The position numbers and the translations under genes were made by a program. The notes beneath the pieces are model-generated. The model worked only from the letters and a program-made list of their open reading frames with translations. It was not told the origin of the DNA and did no database searches. Shown in pieces: positions 1 through 7,576 of a DNA stretch of 63,849 nucleotides (its first letter is position 1; the number at the start of each line of letters is the position of its first letter). The DNA comes from Promicromonospora sp. MEB111 (GTDB taxonomy: Bacteria > Actinomycetota > Actinomycetes > Actinomycetales > Cellulomonadaceae). The stretch spans positions 1-63,849 of the forward strand of contig NZ_JARVSD010000020.1 of the NCBI RefSeq assembly GCF_030209445.1. The letters are read 5' to 3'.

Positions 1-100
1 TGGCACGGTCAGGACAGTGCCATTCTCTTGTTGCCGGACGGGCGGCGGGAAAGGATAAGAAACAGAAAGAAAGAATCCCCCGTCGAAACGGAGAATCATC

Positions 101-280
101 GTGCGCATCAACAATGCCCAGCGAGTCGCTGCCGCCGTCCTGACCGCCCTCCTGCTCACGGGCGCGGGCCAGGTCGCCGCCAGCGCGTCCGACCCCCAGT
201 GGGAGGCGCACCCGCAGTGGTCGGACTCCCGGTGGACCGACCCGCAGTGGGAGTCGGCCCCGCCGACCACCCAGCCCTGA
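101..280 (+). CDS. Small secreted Trp-rich peptide precursor (59 aa)
   Basis: A GTG-started 59-residue protein. Residues 1-29 look like a Sec signal peptide: a basic/polar N-terminus (RINNAQR), a hydrophobic core (AAAVLTALLLTGAG) and a probable AxA cleavage site near VAASA. The mature part is about 30 residues and has evenly spaced tryptophans (W34, W40, W45, W50) in PQW/SRW units. A GGAG ribosome-binding site lies about 8 nt upstream. It is followed after 6 nt by another small gene and faces a TrmB/LuxR-type regulator. No family is recognised. A secreted signalling peptide or an antimicrobial are both possible. The gene is too short for statistical certainty, but signal peptide and codon use support it. 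Confidence 0.6.
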   Translation: MRINNAQRVAAAVLTALLLTGAGQVAASASDPQWEAHPQWSDSRWTDPQWESAPPTTQP

Positions 281-286
281 CGATCG

Positions 287-571
287 ATGCGGGTCGTCAG
301 CATCATCGTCGAGGCGCCCACCGCGGCCTGGACCACGTCGGCGAGGCTCGTCGAGGCGGTCCAGGCCGTCGCCGTACCGCAGGACGAGCTGATGCACGTC
401 TACGCCGGCACGCTGCCCACGGGCTTCGGCGTGGTGATCTTCCTGCTGGTCCCGCTGGAGCAGGCGGCGGCGACCGGCTGCCGCCTGCTGCTCGCCGCGG
501 CGGACTCCCTGGAGCTGCCCGGATGGACGCTGGGCGCGGTCCGGGTCTGGAGCCCCGCGGAGCTCGGCTGA
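287..571 (+). CDS. Hypothetical 94-aa protein
   Basis: A 94-residue protein with strong GC3 codon bias that begins 6 nt after the secreted-peptide gene, so the two are probably cotranscribed. It looks like a small soluble alpha/beta domain: a strand-like start (VVSIIVEAP), an amphipathic helix, then a hydrophobic strand (GFGVVIFLLVPL) and a Leu/Ala-rich helix. There is no signal peptide, no cysteine pair and no motif I recognise. It ends 9 nt before the stop of the opposing regulator gene, so the two are tail to tail with no room for a terminator. Function unknown. Confidence 0.5.
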   Translation: MRVVSIIVEAPTAAWTTSARLVEAVQAVAVPQDELMHVYAGTLPTGFGVVIFLLVPLEQAAATGCRLLLAAADSLELPGWTLGAVRVWSPAELG

Positions 572-580
572 GGTCGGGGC

Positions 581-1573
581 TCAGCCGAGGTCGGCCGGGT
601 CCAGCCACCCCCGGTCCAGCGCCCGCGCGCCCGCCTGGAAGCGGCTGCCGGCGTCCAGCCGCTCCATGAGGGCGCTGCTGAGGCGCCGCACCGTCCGCAG
701 GGACACGCCCAGCCGGCGTCCGGCGGTCTCGTCGGTCGCCCCCTTGGCCCACAGCCGCAGCAGCTCGTGCTCCTGCACCGACAGGCCGTCGTCGTCGCGT
801 CGCCGGTCCGCGCCGAGCGGGGTGGCCGACCGCCAGGTCTGCGCGAACAGGGCCATGAGAGCGGCCACGACGCCGGGGGAGGTCATTACCACCGCGCCGG
901 ATCCCGACTCGGTGTTGGCCAGGGGGACCATCGCGTGGCCCTGGTCGATGATCTGCAGCCGGACGGGGACCGTCGCGGCCAGCCGCACCTCGGCCCCGTT
1001 GTTGCGCAGCCAGGTCGCGTGGTCCCAGGTGGCCTGGTCGTTGCGGATGCTCTCCAGGTAGACGGTCCGCATCCGCACGCCCCGGTCCAGCAGGCGCTGG
1101 CTCAGCGCCCGGCTCGACTCCAGCGCGCGGGACGACGTGGCCCGGGTCGGCACGAACGTGCACAGCTGCTGCGTGCACCGTTCGGTGAGCGTCGCCAGGC
1201 GGTCCCGCGCCTCCTCCGCGGTCTCCAGCACCTCGACGTCGGGCCCCTTGCGCACGTTCTGCAGCTCGGAGACGAGGCGGGCGAGCGCGACCCGGCCCTC
1301 CTCGATCTCCTGGTTGCGCTGCGCGACCTGCGCCTGCTCCCGCGCGAGGAGGGCGGCGAGCCCGATCTCGGGGCTGACGGGGCGGAACCCGTCGTCACCC
1401 GCCCACGACGCCTCGACGAGCATCAGGCGGGAGAGCTCGTCCAGCGCGTCGCGGACCTGTTCCTCGTCGATGCCGAGCGCCTCGGCGATCCGGTCGGGCC
1501 CCGCGTCGCGGTCCCGGAGCATCTGCAGGTAGACGGACTCGGCCGTTCCGGACAGCCCCAGGCCTTGCAGCAT
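581..1573 (-). CDS. TrmB-like / LuxR-type transcriptional regulator
   Basis: A 330-residue regulator. Residues 5-60 resemble a TrmB-type winged helix (LGLSGTAESVYLQML, then a helix-turn-helix ending in ALDELSRLMLV). A coiled-coil stretch with QVAQRNQEIEEGRVALARL follows around 80-100. The middle is a TrmB-like sensor region. The last 60 residues are a LuxR-type HTH (GLSVQEHELLRLWAKGATDE, then RRLGVSLRTVRRLSSALMER). This arrangement is common in actinobacteria among orphan LuxR proteins without a response-regulator receiver domain. A GGGGAG site lies just before the ATG. It faces the secreted-peptide pair, which makes them candidate partners or targets. The ligand is unknown. Confidence 0.82.
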   Translation of the reverse strand: MLQGLGLSGTAESVYLQMLRDRDAGPDRIAEALGIDEEQVRDALDELSRLMLVEASWAGDDGFRPVSPEIGLAALLAREQAQVAQRNQEIEEGRVALARLVSELQNVRKGPDVEVLETAEEARDRLATLTERCTQQLCTFVPTRATSSRALESSRALSQRLLDRGVRMRTVYLESIRNDQATWDHATWLRNNGAEVRLAATVPVRLQIIDQGHAMVPLANTESGSGAVVMTSPGVVAALMALFAQTWRSATPLGADRRRDDDGLSVQEHELLRLWAKGATDETAGRRLGVSLRTVRRLSSALMERLDAGSRFQAGARALDRGWLDPADLG

Positions 1574-1810
1574 CTTCGACTCCCCGATCGACCAGACCCA
1601 AGGGGCGCCGGGTGGCAGTCCCGGTCTCGGAGGATCGCACAGGGCGACGGGCGCGGCCAGGGGTTTGTCCGGACTTCACCCGCTCCGGGCCGTGGGCCGC
1701 TGACCTGCGATTTCTCCTTCCGCCCGTGCCTGACCGTCGCTCATCGCGCCGCCCGCTCCCGCACCATCTGCCCGGCCCCGGCAGCTCCACCGGCCTGGCA
1801 GCATGTGCGC

Positions 1811-2953
1811 ATGGCTCCTGATCTCAGCGTGTGGCGGGTCCGGCCCGAGGCCGGCCCGCTGGTTGCCCCCACCGGTTCCGGCGTGCTCGACGGCGAGAGC
1901 GTCGCGGTCAAGGACCTGTTCGCCGTGGCCGGCGAGCGGGTCGGCGCCGGCAATCCGGCCTGGCTCGCGGCGGCGCCGGTCGAGGAGGAGCACGCCGACG
2001 CCGTCGCGCGGCTGCTCGCGGCCGGCGCCGCCGTCGTGGGCCTCGCGCGGACCGAGGAGTTCGCCTACTCGCTGACCGGGGCGAACGCGCACTACGGCAC
2101 CCCGCCCAACCCGCGCGCGCCGGGACGCATCAGCGGCGGCTCGACGTCGGGCCCGGCGACGGCGGTCGCCGCCGGCCAGGCGAGCGTCGCGCTGGGCACC
2201 GACACCGGCGGCTCGGTGCGCGTGCCCGCCGCCTACCAGGGGCTGTGGGGCATCCGGCCGACGCACGGCGCGGTGCCGGCGGGCGGGCTGCTGCCCCTGG
2301 CGCCGTCGTTCGACACCGTGGGCTGGCTCGCCCGCGACGCCGGCACGCTGGCCCGGGTGGGCGAGGTGCTGCTCCCGGCCGACGCCGCTGCGCTCCCGGA
2401 GGACGCCCCGCTCGTGGTGAGCGACGCCCTCCTGGACCTGGCCGCGCCCGAGGTGCGCGACGCCGTCGGGCGCTTCGTGCGGACCGCCGGTGCGGAGCCG
2501 GTCGACTGGGCGCCCGAGCCGGCGTGGCTCGCCGCCTTCCAGGCGCTCCAGGCGGCCGAGGCGTGGGCCGTGCACGGCGCGTGGCTGGCCGACCGGATGG
2601 ACACGCTCGGCCCCGCGGTGCGCGGGCGGTTCGAGCGGGCCCGGTCCATCGGCGTGGCCGACGCGGAGGCGGCCCGGGCCGACGTCGGGCGGGCGCGGGC
2701 GCTGATCCGGGACCGGCTGGGGGACCGGGTGCTCGTGCTGCCGTCCACGGCGACCGTCGCGCCCCGGCCCGAGGAGGCCGAGGCCGCTCGCGAGGCGACG
2801 ATGCTGCTCACCTGCATCGCGGGGATCGGTGGCCTGCCGGCGGTGTCGGTGCCGGTGACGACGGCGGGCGGGCTCCCGGCGGGCGCCTGCCTGGTGGGCC
2901 CGGCGGGCTCGGACCGCTCGCTGCTCGCGCTGGCGGGCCGACTCGGGGCGTAG
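1811..2953 (+). CDS. Amidase (amidase-signature family), candidate ureide/oxamate amidase
   Basis: A 380-residue amidase-signature hydrolase. The Ser-cisSer-Lys triad is visible as K34 (VAVKDLF), the S111/S113 region (GGSTSGPA) and nucleophile S135 (GTDTGGSVRVPAA). It is shorter than typical 450-500 residue members, as in AtzE/oxamate-type relatives. A CAGCAT -10-like hexamer ends 6 nt before the ATG, so the mRNA may be leaderless. It heads the purine-degradation region but is separated from uraD by a long hairpin. Allantoate breakdown via an aminotransferase would leave oxalurate or oxamate, so hydrolysis of such an amide is a plausible role. That substrate is inference. The family call is firm. 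Confidence 0.85.
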   Translation: MAPDLSVWRVRPEAGPLVAPTGSGVLDGESVAVKDLFAVAGERVGAGNPAWLAAAPVEEEHADAVARLLAAGAAVVGLARTEEFAYSLTGANAHYGTPPNPRAPGRISGGSTSGPATAVAAGQASVALGTDTGGSVRVPAAYQGLWGIRPTHGAVPAGGLLPLAPSFDTVGWLARDAGTLARVGEVLLPADAAALPEDAPLVVSDALLDLAAPEVRDAVGRFVRTAGAEPVDWAPEPAWLAAFQALQAAEAWAVHGAWLADRMDTLGPAVRGRFERARSIGVADAEAARADVGRARALIRDRLGDRVLVLPSTATVAPRPEEAEAAREATMLLTCIAGIGGLPAVSVPVTTAGGLPAGACLVGPAGSDRSLLALAGRLGA

Positions 2954-2959
2954 GGCCGT

Positions 2960-3015
2960 CGAACGTAGGGTTGATCGGCGCATGGGGCCCGATGCGCCGA
3001 TCAACCCTACGTTCG
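2960..3015. repeat. Perfect 24-bp inverted repeat, terminator-like hairpin
   Basis: Two perfectly complementary 24-nt arms (2960-2983 and 2992-3015) flank an 8-nt loop. It lies 7 nt after the amidase stop, so it could end that transcript, but no T-tract follows. The outer arm bases (GAACGTAGGG) share the pattern GARYGYNGGG with the hairpins at 12761-12822 and 22639-22686. Confidence 0.85.
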
Positions 3016-3065
3016 GCTGGATCAGCGGCGTCGCCCGGGTCGCCACGGACGTCGTTCGTGAAGAT

Positions 3066-3124
3066 TTACGGGCCTGAAACTCGTGTGCCACTCGCAAATC
3101 GCGTTGAAACCGTAGATTTGTGCC
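3066..3124 (+). promoter_or_regulatory. uraD promoter, leaderless, with purine-region motif
   Basis: TAGATT (3113-3118) ends 6 nt before the uraD ATG, the spacing expected for a leaderless transcript. TTGAAACCGTAG (3104-3115) overlaps it. Near-matches recur upstream of guaD and of the ABC substrate-binding gene. A further GAAAC at 3076-3080 may be an operator half-site. Confidence 0.5.
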
Positions 3125-3652
3125 ATGGACCTCGCGACGTTCAACGCCCTGTCCCCGTCCGACGCCGCGGCGGCCGTCCGCCCGTGCGCCGACGTCGACT
3201 CCTGGGTCGACGCGGTGGTGGCCGGCCGCCCCTACCTGCGCCGGGACCAGCTCCTGCTGCACGCCATGCGGTCCGCCGCAGACTGGGGGGCCGACGACGT
3301 CGACGCCGCCCTGGCGCACCACCCGCGGATCGGCGAGCGCGCCACGGGGGACAGCACCGAGGCACGCCTGTCCCGCACCGAGCAGCCCACCGCGGCCGAG
3401 GCGACGGCGGCCCGGATCGCCGAGGGCAACGTCGCCTACGAGGCGCGGTTCGGCCGCATCTTCCTGGTCCGCGCCGCGGGCCGCACCGCGGAACAGATCC
3501 TCGAGAACCTGACCGAGCGGCTGGCCAACGACCCCGCCGACGAGGCGTTGGTGACGGCGGAGCAGCTGCGCCAGATCGCCCTGCTGCGGCTGGAAGCCCT
3601 TGTCGAGGAGAGCGCCGAGGAGACCGTCGAAGAACCGGCGGTGGCGCCATGA
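3125..3652 (+). CDS. uraD: 2-oxo-4-hydroxy-4-carboxy-5-ureidoimidazoline decarboxylase
   Basis: A 175-residue OHCU decarboxylase, converting OHCU to S-allantoin in the last step of urate breakdown. The diagnostic HHPRIGE motif is present, with H66 as the expected catalytic histidine. FNALSPSDAAAAVRPC at the N-terminus and the helical NVAYEARFGRIFLVRAAGR segment are also typical. The C-terminal tail is acidic (EESAEETVEE). The stop overlaps the pucM start (ATGA), so the two are translationally coupled. It opens a tightly packed operon running through allC and rpiR. The start is the ATG directly after a -10 hexamer and has no ribosome-binding site. Confidence 0.95.
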   Translation: MDLATFNALSPSDAAAAVRPCADVDSWVDAVVAGRPYLRRDQLLLHAMRSAADWGADDVDAALAHHPRIGERATGDSTEARLSRTEQPTAAEATAARIAEGNVAYEARFGRIFLVRAAGRTAEQILENLTERLANDPADEALVTAEQLRQIALLRLEALVEESAEETVEEPAVAP

Positions 3653-3942
3653 GCACCGCCTCCACCCACGTGCTGGACGCCGCCCGCGGCCTCCCGGCCG
3701 CGGGGCTGGCGGTCACCCTCGGCACCCGGCAGGCCGTGACCGACGACGACGGCCGCATCGCCTGGGGCGAGGTCACGCCCGGCCGGCACGTCCTCACCTT
3801 CGCCGCCGGCGACTGGTTCGCGGCGCAGGGCCGCGACACGTTCTTCGGGCAGGTGCTGCTCGACGTGGTGCTCGGCCCCGACCACACGCACGTCGCGCTG
3901 CTGCTGAGCCCGTTCGCCTACACCACCTACCGGGGGAGCTGA
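3649..3942 (+). CDS. pucM: 5-hydroxyisourate hydrolase (transthyretin-like)
   Basis: A 97-residue HIU hydrolase of the transthyretin-like family, which hydrolyses 5-hydroxyisourate to OHCU. Both family signatures are intact: N-terminal STHVLDAARG and the C-terminal tetrapeptide YRGS, preceded by SPFAYTT. The length is close to the usual 105-120 residues. It overlaps uraD by 4 nt and abuts the uricase start, so the three enzymes of urate-to-allantoin conversion are translated in sequence (3125-4878). The active form is normally a homotetramer. Confidence 0.96.
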   Translation: MSTASTHVLDAARGLPAAGLAVTLGTRQAVTDDDGRIAWGEVTPGRHVLTFAAGDWFAAQGRDTFFGQVLLDVVLGPDHTHVALLLSPFAYTTYRGS

Positions 3943-4878
3943 ATGTCGATAGTCCTGGGGCCCAACCAGTACGGGAAGGCCGAGGTGCGGCTGGTGCGCG
4001 TCGACCGCGACACCGCACGGCACCGCGTCACCGACCTGAACATCACCTCGCAGCTCCGCGGCGACTTCCGGGCCACGCACGAGACCGGCGACAACACGGG
4101 CGTCATCGCCACCGACACGCAGAAGAACACGGTGCAGGCGTTCGCCCGGGACGGCGTCGGCTCGCCGGAGACGTTCCTGCTGCGGCTCGCCCGGCACTTC
4201 CTCGTCGAGCCGCAGGTCACGGGCGGGCGCTGGCGTGCCGAGCAGTACGGCTGGGAGCGCATCGCGACGGGCACGCCGGGCGCCGACGGCGGGCCAGGCC
4301 ACGACCACGCGTTCGTCCGGGGCGCCGCCGAGCGCCGGACGGCGCTCGTGCACGCCGACGACGCGGGCCTGACCGTGCTCGCGGGCCTGAGCGACGTCAC
4401 GGTCCTGAAGTCCACCGGGTCGGAGTTCTCCGGGTTCCCGCGCGACCGGTACACGACGCTGCCCGAGACCGACGACCGCATCCTCGCGACCGACGTCACC
4501 GCCTGGTGGCGCTACGACGCGTCGTTCGCCGAGGCCGCAGGCCCGGCGGACTACGACGAGCGGTTCGCCGCCGTACGCGCGCTGCTGCTGACCACGTTCG
4601 CCGAGCTGCACTCCCTGGCCCTGCAGCAGTCCGTCTACGCGATGGGCAGCGCCGTGCTGGAGGCGTTCGGCGACATCGCCGAGATCCGGCTGTCGTGCCC
4701 CAACAACCACCACTTCCTGGTGGACCTGGAGCCGTTCGGCCTGGACAACCCCGGTGAGGTGTTCTTCGCCGCCGGCCGGCCCTACGGCCTCATCGAGGCG
4801 GCCGTCCAGCGGTCCGGCCCGGACGGGCAGACCGGTCCGGAGCATCCCGTGTGGTCCACGATCGGAGGGTTCGTATGA
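3943..4878 (+). CDS. pucL: Urate oxidase (uricase)
   Basis: A 311-residue cofactor-free uricase that oxidises urate to 5-hydroxyisourate. Family landmarks are the N-terminal YGKAEVRLVRV (catalytic Lys), IATDTQKNTVQAFA (catalytic Thr), LKSTGSEFSGFPRDRYTTLP and LSCPNNHHFLVDLEPFG (the Asn-His pair near the active site). The length matches single-domain uricases. Unlike Bacillus PucL there is no fused OHCU decarboxylase, which is encoded separately just upstream. The start follows the pucM stop immediately and the stop overlaps the allantoinase ATG, where a GGAGG site sits 6 nt upstream. Confidence 0.96.
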   Translation: MSIVLGPNQYGKAEVRLVRVDRDTARHRVTDLNITSQLRGDFRATHETGDNTGVIATDTQKNTVQAFARDGVGSPETFLLRLARHFLVEPQVTGGRWRAEQYGWERIATGTPGADGGPGHDHAFVRGAAERRTALVHADDAGLTVLAGLSDVTVLKSTGSEFSGFPRDRYTTLPETDDRILATDVTAWWRYDASFAEAAGPADYDERFAAVRALLLTTFAELHSLALQQSVYAMGSAVLEAFGDIAEIRLSCPNNHHFLVDLEPFGLDNPGEVFFAAGRPYGLIEAAVQRSGPDGQTGPEHPVWSTIGGFV

Positions 4879-6290
4879 GCGTGGTCCTCGCGTCCGAGCG
4901 GGTGCTGGTCGAGGGCGAGCTGCGCCCCGCCGTCCTGCGTCTCGACGGCGACCGCATCGACCAGGTGTGGTGGGGCACGAGCGACCCCGACGCCGTGCTG
5001 AAGCCGGCCGACGACCTGTTCGGCGAGGTGCTCGGCGCCGCCCCGGAGCCGCCGCCGGAGGTGGTGCGCCTGGGCGAGAAGGTGGTGCTGCCCGGCGTCG
5101 TCGACACCCACGTGCACGTCAACGAGCCCGGCCGCACCGCCTGGGAGGGCTTCGCGTCCGCGACCCGCGCCGCCGCGCTCGGCGGCGTCACCACGATCGT
5201 CGACATGCCGCTCAACTCGCTCCCGCCCACCACGAGCGTCGCCGCGCTGGAGACCAAGCGCGCCGCGGCCGAGGCGGTCCGCGACCGCGGCGAGCTGCAC
5301 TGCGACGTCGGCTTCTGGGGCGGTGCGGTGCCCGGCAACGCCGAGGACCTGGAGCCCCTCTGGGACGCCGGCGTCTTCGGGTTCAAGTGCTTCCTCGCCG
5401 ACTCCGGCGTACCCGAGTTCCCACCGCTCGGACCGGACGAGCTGCTGAAGGCCATGGACCGGATCGCACGGTTCGGCGGGCTGCTCATCGTCCACGCCGA
5501 GGACCCGGCGGCGCTCGCGGCGGCGCCGCACCGGCCCGGCCGCGCCTACGCGGACTTCCTGGCCTCCCGCCCCCACGACGCCGAGACGACGGCGATCGCC
5601 GGGCTGCTCGACGCCGTCCGGGAGACGGGCACACCCACCCACGTGCTGCACCTGTCGTCCGCGCGGGCGCTCGACCTGCTGCAGGAGGCGAAGGACGAGG
5701 GGCTGCCCGTCACCGTCGAGACCTGCCACCACTACCTGGTGCTGGACGCCGAGCACGTGCCCGACGGCGACGCCGCGTTCAAGTGCTGCCCGCCCATCCG
5801 CGACCGCGGCAACCAGGACGCCCTCTGGGACGGGCTGCGCGCGGGGATCATCGACTCCGTGGTCAGCGACCACTCGCCGGCCACCGCCGAGGAGAAGTCC
5901 GGCGGCAGCCGGCCCGGCGAGACCGACCTCCAGGCCGCCTGGGGCGGCATCTCCGGCCTCCAGGCGGGTTTCCTCGCCCTGGCCGACGCCGCCCGACGGC
6001 GCGGCGTGCCCCTGTCGGAGGTGTCCCGCTGGACCGCGGCGAACACCGCCGCGCTCGTGGGGCTGGACCGGGGCACGCGCCCGCGCGGCGTGATCGCCGA
6101 GGGCGCCGCGGCCGACCTGCTCGTCTACGACCCCGACGCGTCGACCACCTTCCGCGCCGCCGAGATGGCGCACAAGAACAAGATCAGCGCGTATGACGGC
6201 CTGACGGTCCAGGGCGCCGTGGTGCCCGTCCCGGACGGCCGCGCGGCCGCCGGGGTGAGCCGGGGGACGCTGCTCAGGAGGCCCGCATGA
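4875..6290 (+). CDS. allB: Allantoinase
   Basis: A 471-residue cyclic amidohydrolase that opens allantoin to allantoate. Binuclear metal ligands are visible: THVHVNEPGR (H79, H81), the lysine expected to be carbamylated in FGFKCFLA, the histidines in IVHAEDPAA and VLHLSSARA, and the aspartate in VVSDHSPA. NEPGRTAWEGFASATRAAA is typical of bacterial allantoinases and separates it from dihydroorotases and hydantoinases. I chose the ATG at 4875, which overlaps the uricase stop and has a GGAGG site, over an upstream in-frame start at 4851. Its stop overlaps the next gene (ATGA). Confidence 0.95.
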   Translation: MSVVLASERVLVEGELRPAVLRLDGDRIDQVWWGTSDPDAVLKPADDLFGEVLGAAPEPPPEVVRLGEKVVLPGVVDTHVHVNEPGRTAWEGFASATRAAALGGVTTIVDMPLNSLPPTTSVAALETKRAAAEAVRDRGELHCDVGFWGGAVPGNAEDLEPLWDAGVFGFKCFLADSGVPEFPPLGPDELLKAMDRIARFGGLLIVHAEDPAALAAAPHRPGRAYADFLASRPHDAETTAIAGLLDAVRETGTPTHVLHLSSARALDLLQEAKDEGLPVTVETCHHYLVLDAEHVPDGDAAFKCCPPIRDRGNQDALWDGLRAGIIDSVVSDHSPATAEEKSGGSRPGETDLQAAWGGISGLQAGFLALADAARRRGVPLSEVSRWTAANTAALVGLDRGTRPRGVIAEGAAADLLVYDPDASTTFRAAEMAHKNKISAYDGLTVQGAVVPVPDGRAAAGVSRGTLLRRPA

Positions 6291-7576
6291 CCCAGATCCA
6301 CCCGCCCGCCCGGCTCCTGATGGGCCCCGGGCCCGTCGACGCCGACCCGCGCGTGCTGCGCGCCATGGCCGCACCGCTGGTGGGCCAGTTCGACCCGTTC
6401 ATGACCGACACCATGACCGAGGCCATGCTCCTGTGGCGCACCGTCTGGGACACCGCCAACGAGCAGACGCTGCTCGTGGACGGCACGTCCCGCGCGGGCA
6501 TCGAGGCGGCGCTGGTGTCCCTGCTGGAGCCGGGCGACCGGGTGCTGGTGCCGGTGTTCGGGCGGTTCGGGCACCTGCTCGCCGAGATCAGCGCCCGGGC
6601 CGGGGCCGAGGTGCACACCATCGAGGCCGAGTGGGGCACGGTCTTCCGGCCGGACCAGATCGAGGACGCCGTGCGCCGCGTGCGGCCCCGCCTGCTCGCC
6701 GTCGTGCACGGGGACACCTCGACGACCATGGCGCAGCCGCTGGCCGACCTGGGCCGCATCGCCCACGAGCACGACGCGCTGCTGTACGTGGACGCCACGG
6801 CCACCCTCGGCGGCAACCCGTTCCACACCGACGAGTGGGGCGTCGACGCCGCGACCGCCGGGCTGCAGAAATGTCTGGGTGGCCCGTCGGGCAGCGCGCC
6901 GGTGACGCTCTCGCCCGCCGCGGTCGCCGCGATCGACCGGCGCCGGCACGTCGAGGCCGGGATCCGGACCGCGGACGACGTCGCGCCGCACGGCGTGCCC
7001 ATCCAGTCCAACTACCTCGACCTCGCGCAGATCATGGAGTACTGGGGCCCGCGCCGCCTCAACCACCACACCGAGGCCACGTCCATGCTCTACGCCGCCC
7101 GCGAGTGCGCCCGGCTCCTGGTCGCCGAGGGCATGGCCACGGCCGTGGACCGGCACGCGCAGCACGGTGCCGCGATGCTGGCGGGGGTGCTCGGGCTGGG
7201 CCTGGAGGTCTTCGGCGACGTCGCCCACAAGATGCACAACGTGGTCGCCGTGCGCATCCCCGACGGCGTGGACGGCGACGCCGTCCGCGGCGGCCTCCTC
7301 GACGACTTCGGGATCGAGATCGGCACCTCCTTCGGCCCCCTGCACGGCGTGGTCTGGCGCATCGGCACCATGGGCTTCAACGCCCGCCGCGACGCCGTGC
7401 TCACCACGCTGGCGGCCCTGGAGCACGAGCTGCGCCGGGCCGGCTTCCACGCCCCGGCGGGTGGCGGCGTCTCGGCCGCGCTCGCGGCGTACGACGGCGC
7501 CGGCCACGGCGGCGTCCACGACCCGGTGCACCAGATGGTTCCCGACACCGCCGTCGCGAAGGAGGCACGCTTGTGA
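6287..7576 (+). CDS. pucG: (S)-Ureidoglycine-glyoxylate aminotransferase (class V PLP)
   Basis: A 429-residue class V aminotransferase resembling alanine-glyoxylate aminotransferase. The PLP lysine is K195 in AGLQKCLGGPSG. LLMGPGPVDADPRVLRAM at the N-terminus and SYLDLAQIMEYW-type active-site residues (as SNYLDLAQIMEYW) fit the PucG group. The gene sits between allantoinase and allantoate amidohydrolase, as in Bacillus and Klebsiella ureide clusters. There PucG/HpxJ transfers the amino group of ureidoglycine to glyoxylate, giving glycine and oxalurate. It overlaps both neighbours by 4 nt. The family call is certain and the ureidoglycine specificity comes from context. Confidence 0.92.
   Translation: MTQIHPPARLLMGPGPVDADPRVLRAMAAPLVGQFDPFMTDTMTEAMLLWRTVWDTANEQTLLVDGTSRAGIEAALVSLLEPGDRVLVPVFGRFGHLLAEISARAGAEVHTIEAEWGTVFRPDQIEDAVRRVRPRLLAVVHGDTSTTMAQPLADLGRIAHEHDALLYVDATATLGGNPFHTDEWGVDAATAGLQKCLGGPSGSAPVTLSPAAVAAIDRRRHVEAGIRTADDVAPHGVPIQSNYLDLAQIMEYWGPRRLNHHTEATSMLYAARECARLLVAEGMATAVDRHAQHGAAMLAGVLGLGLEVFGDVAHKMHNVVAVRIPDGVDGDAVRGGLLDDFGIEIGTSFGPLHGVVWRIGTMGFNARRDAVLTTLAALEHELRRAGFHAPAGGGVSAALAAYDGAGHGGVHDPVHQMVPDTAVAKEARL

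Noticed and set aside
1676-3322. Long open frames antisense to the amidase and other genes
   Set aside because: They are Arg/Pro/Gly-rich shadows expected in high-GC DNA, lack domains and oppose well-supported genes.
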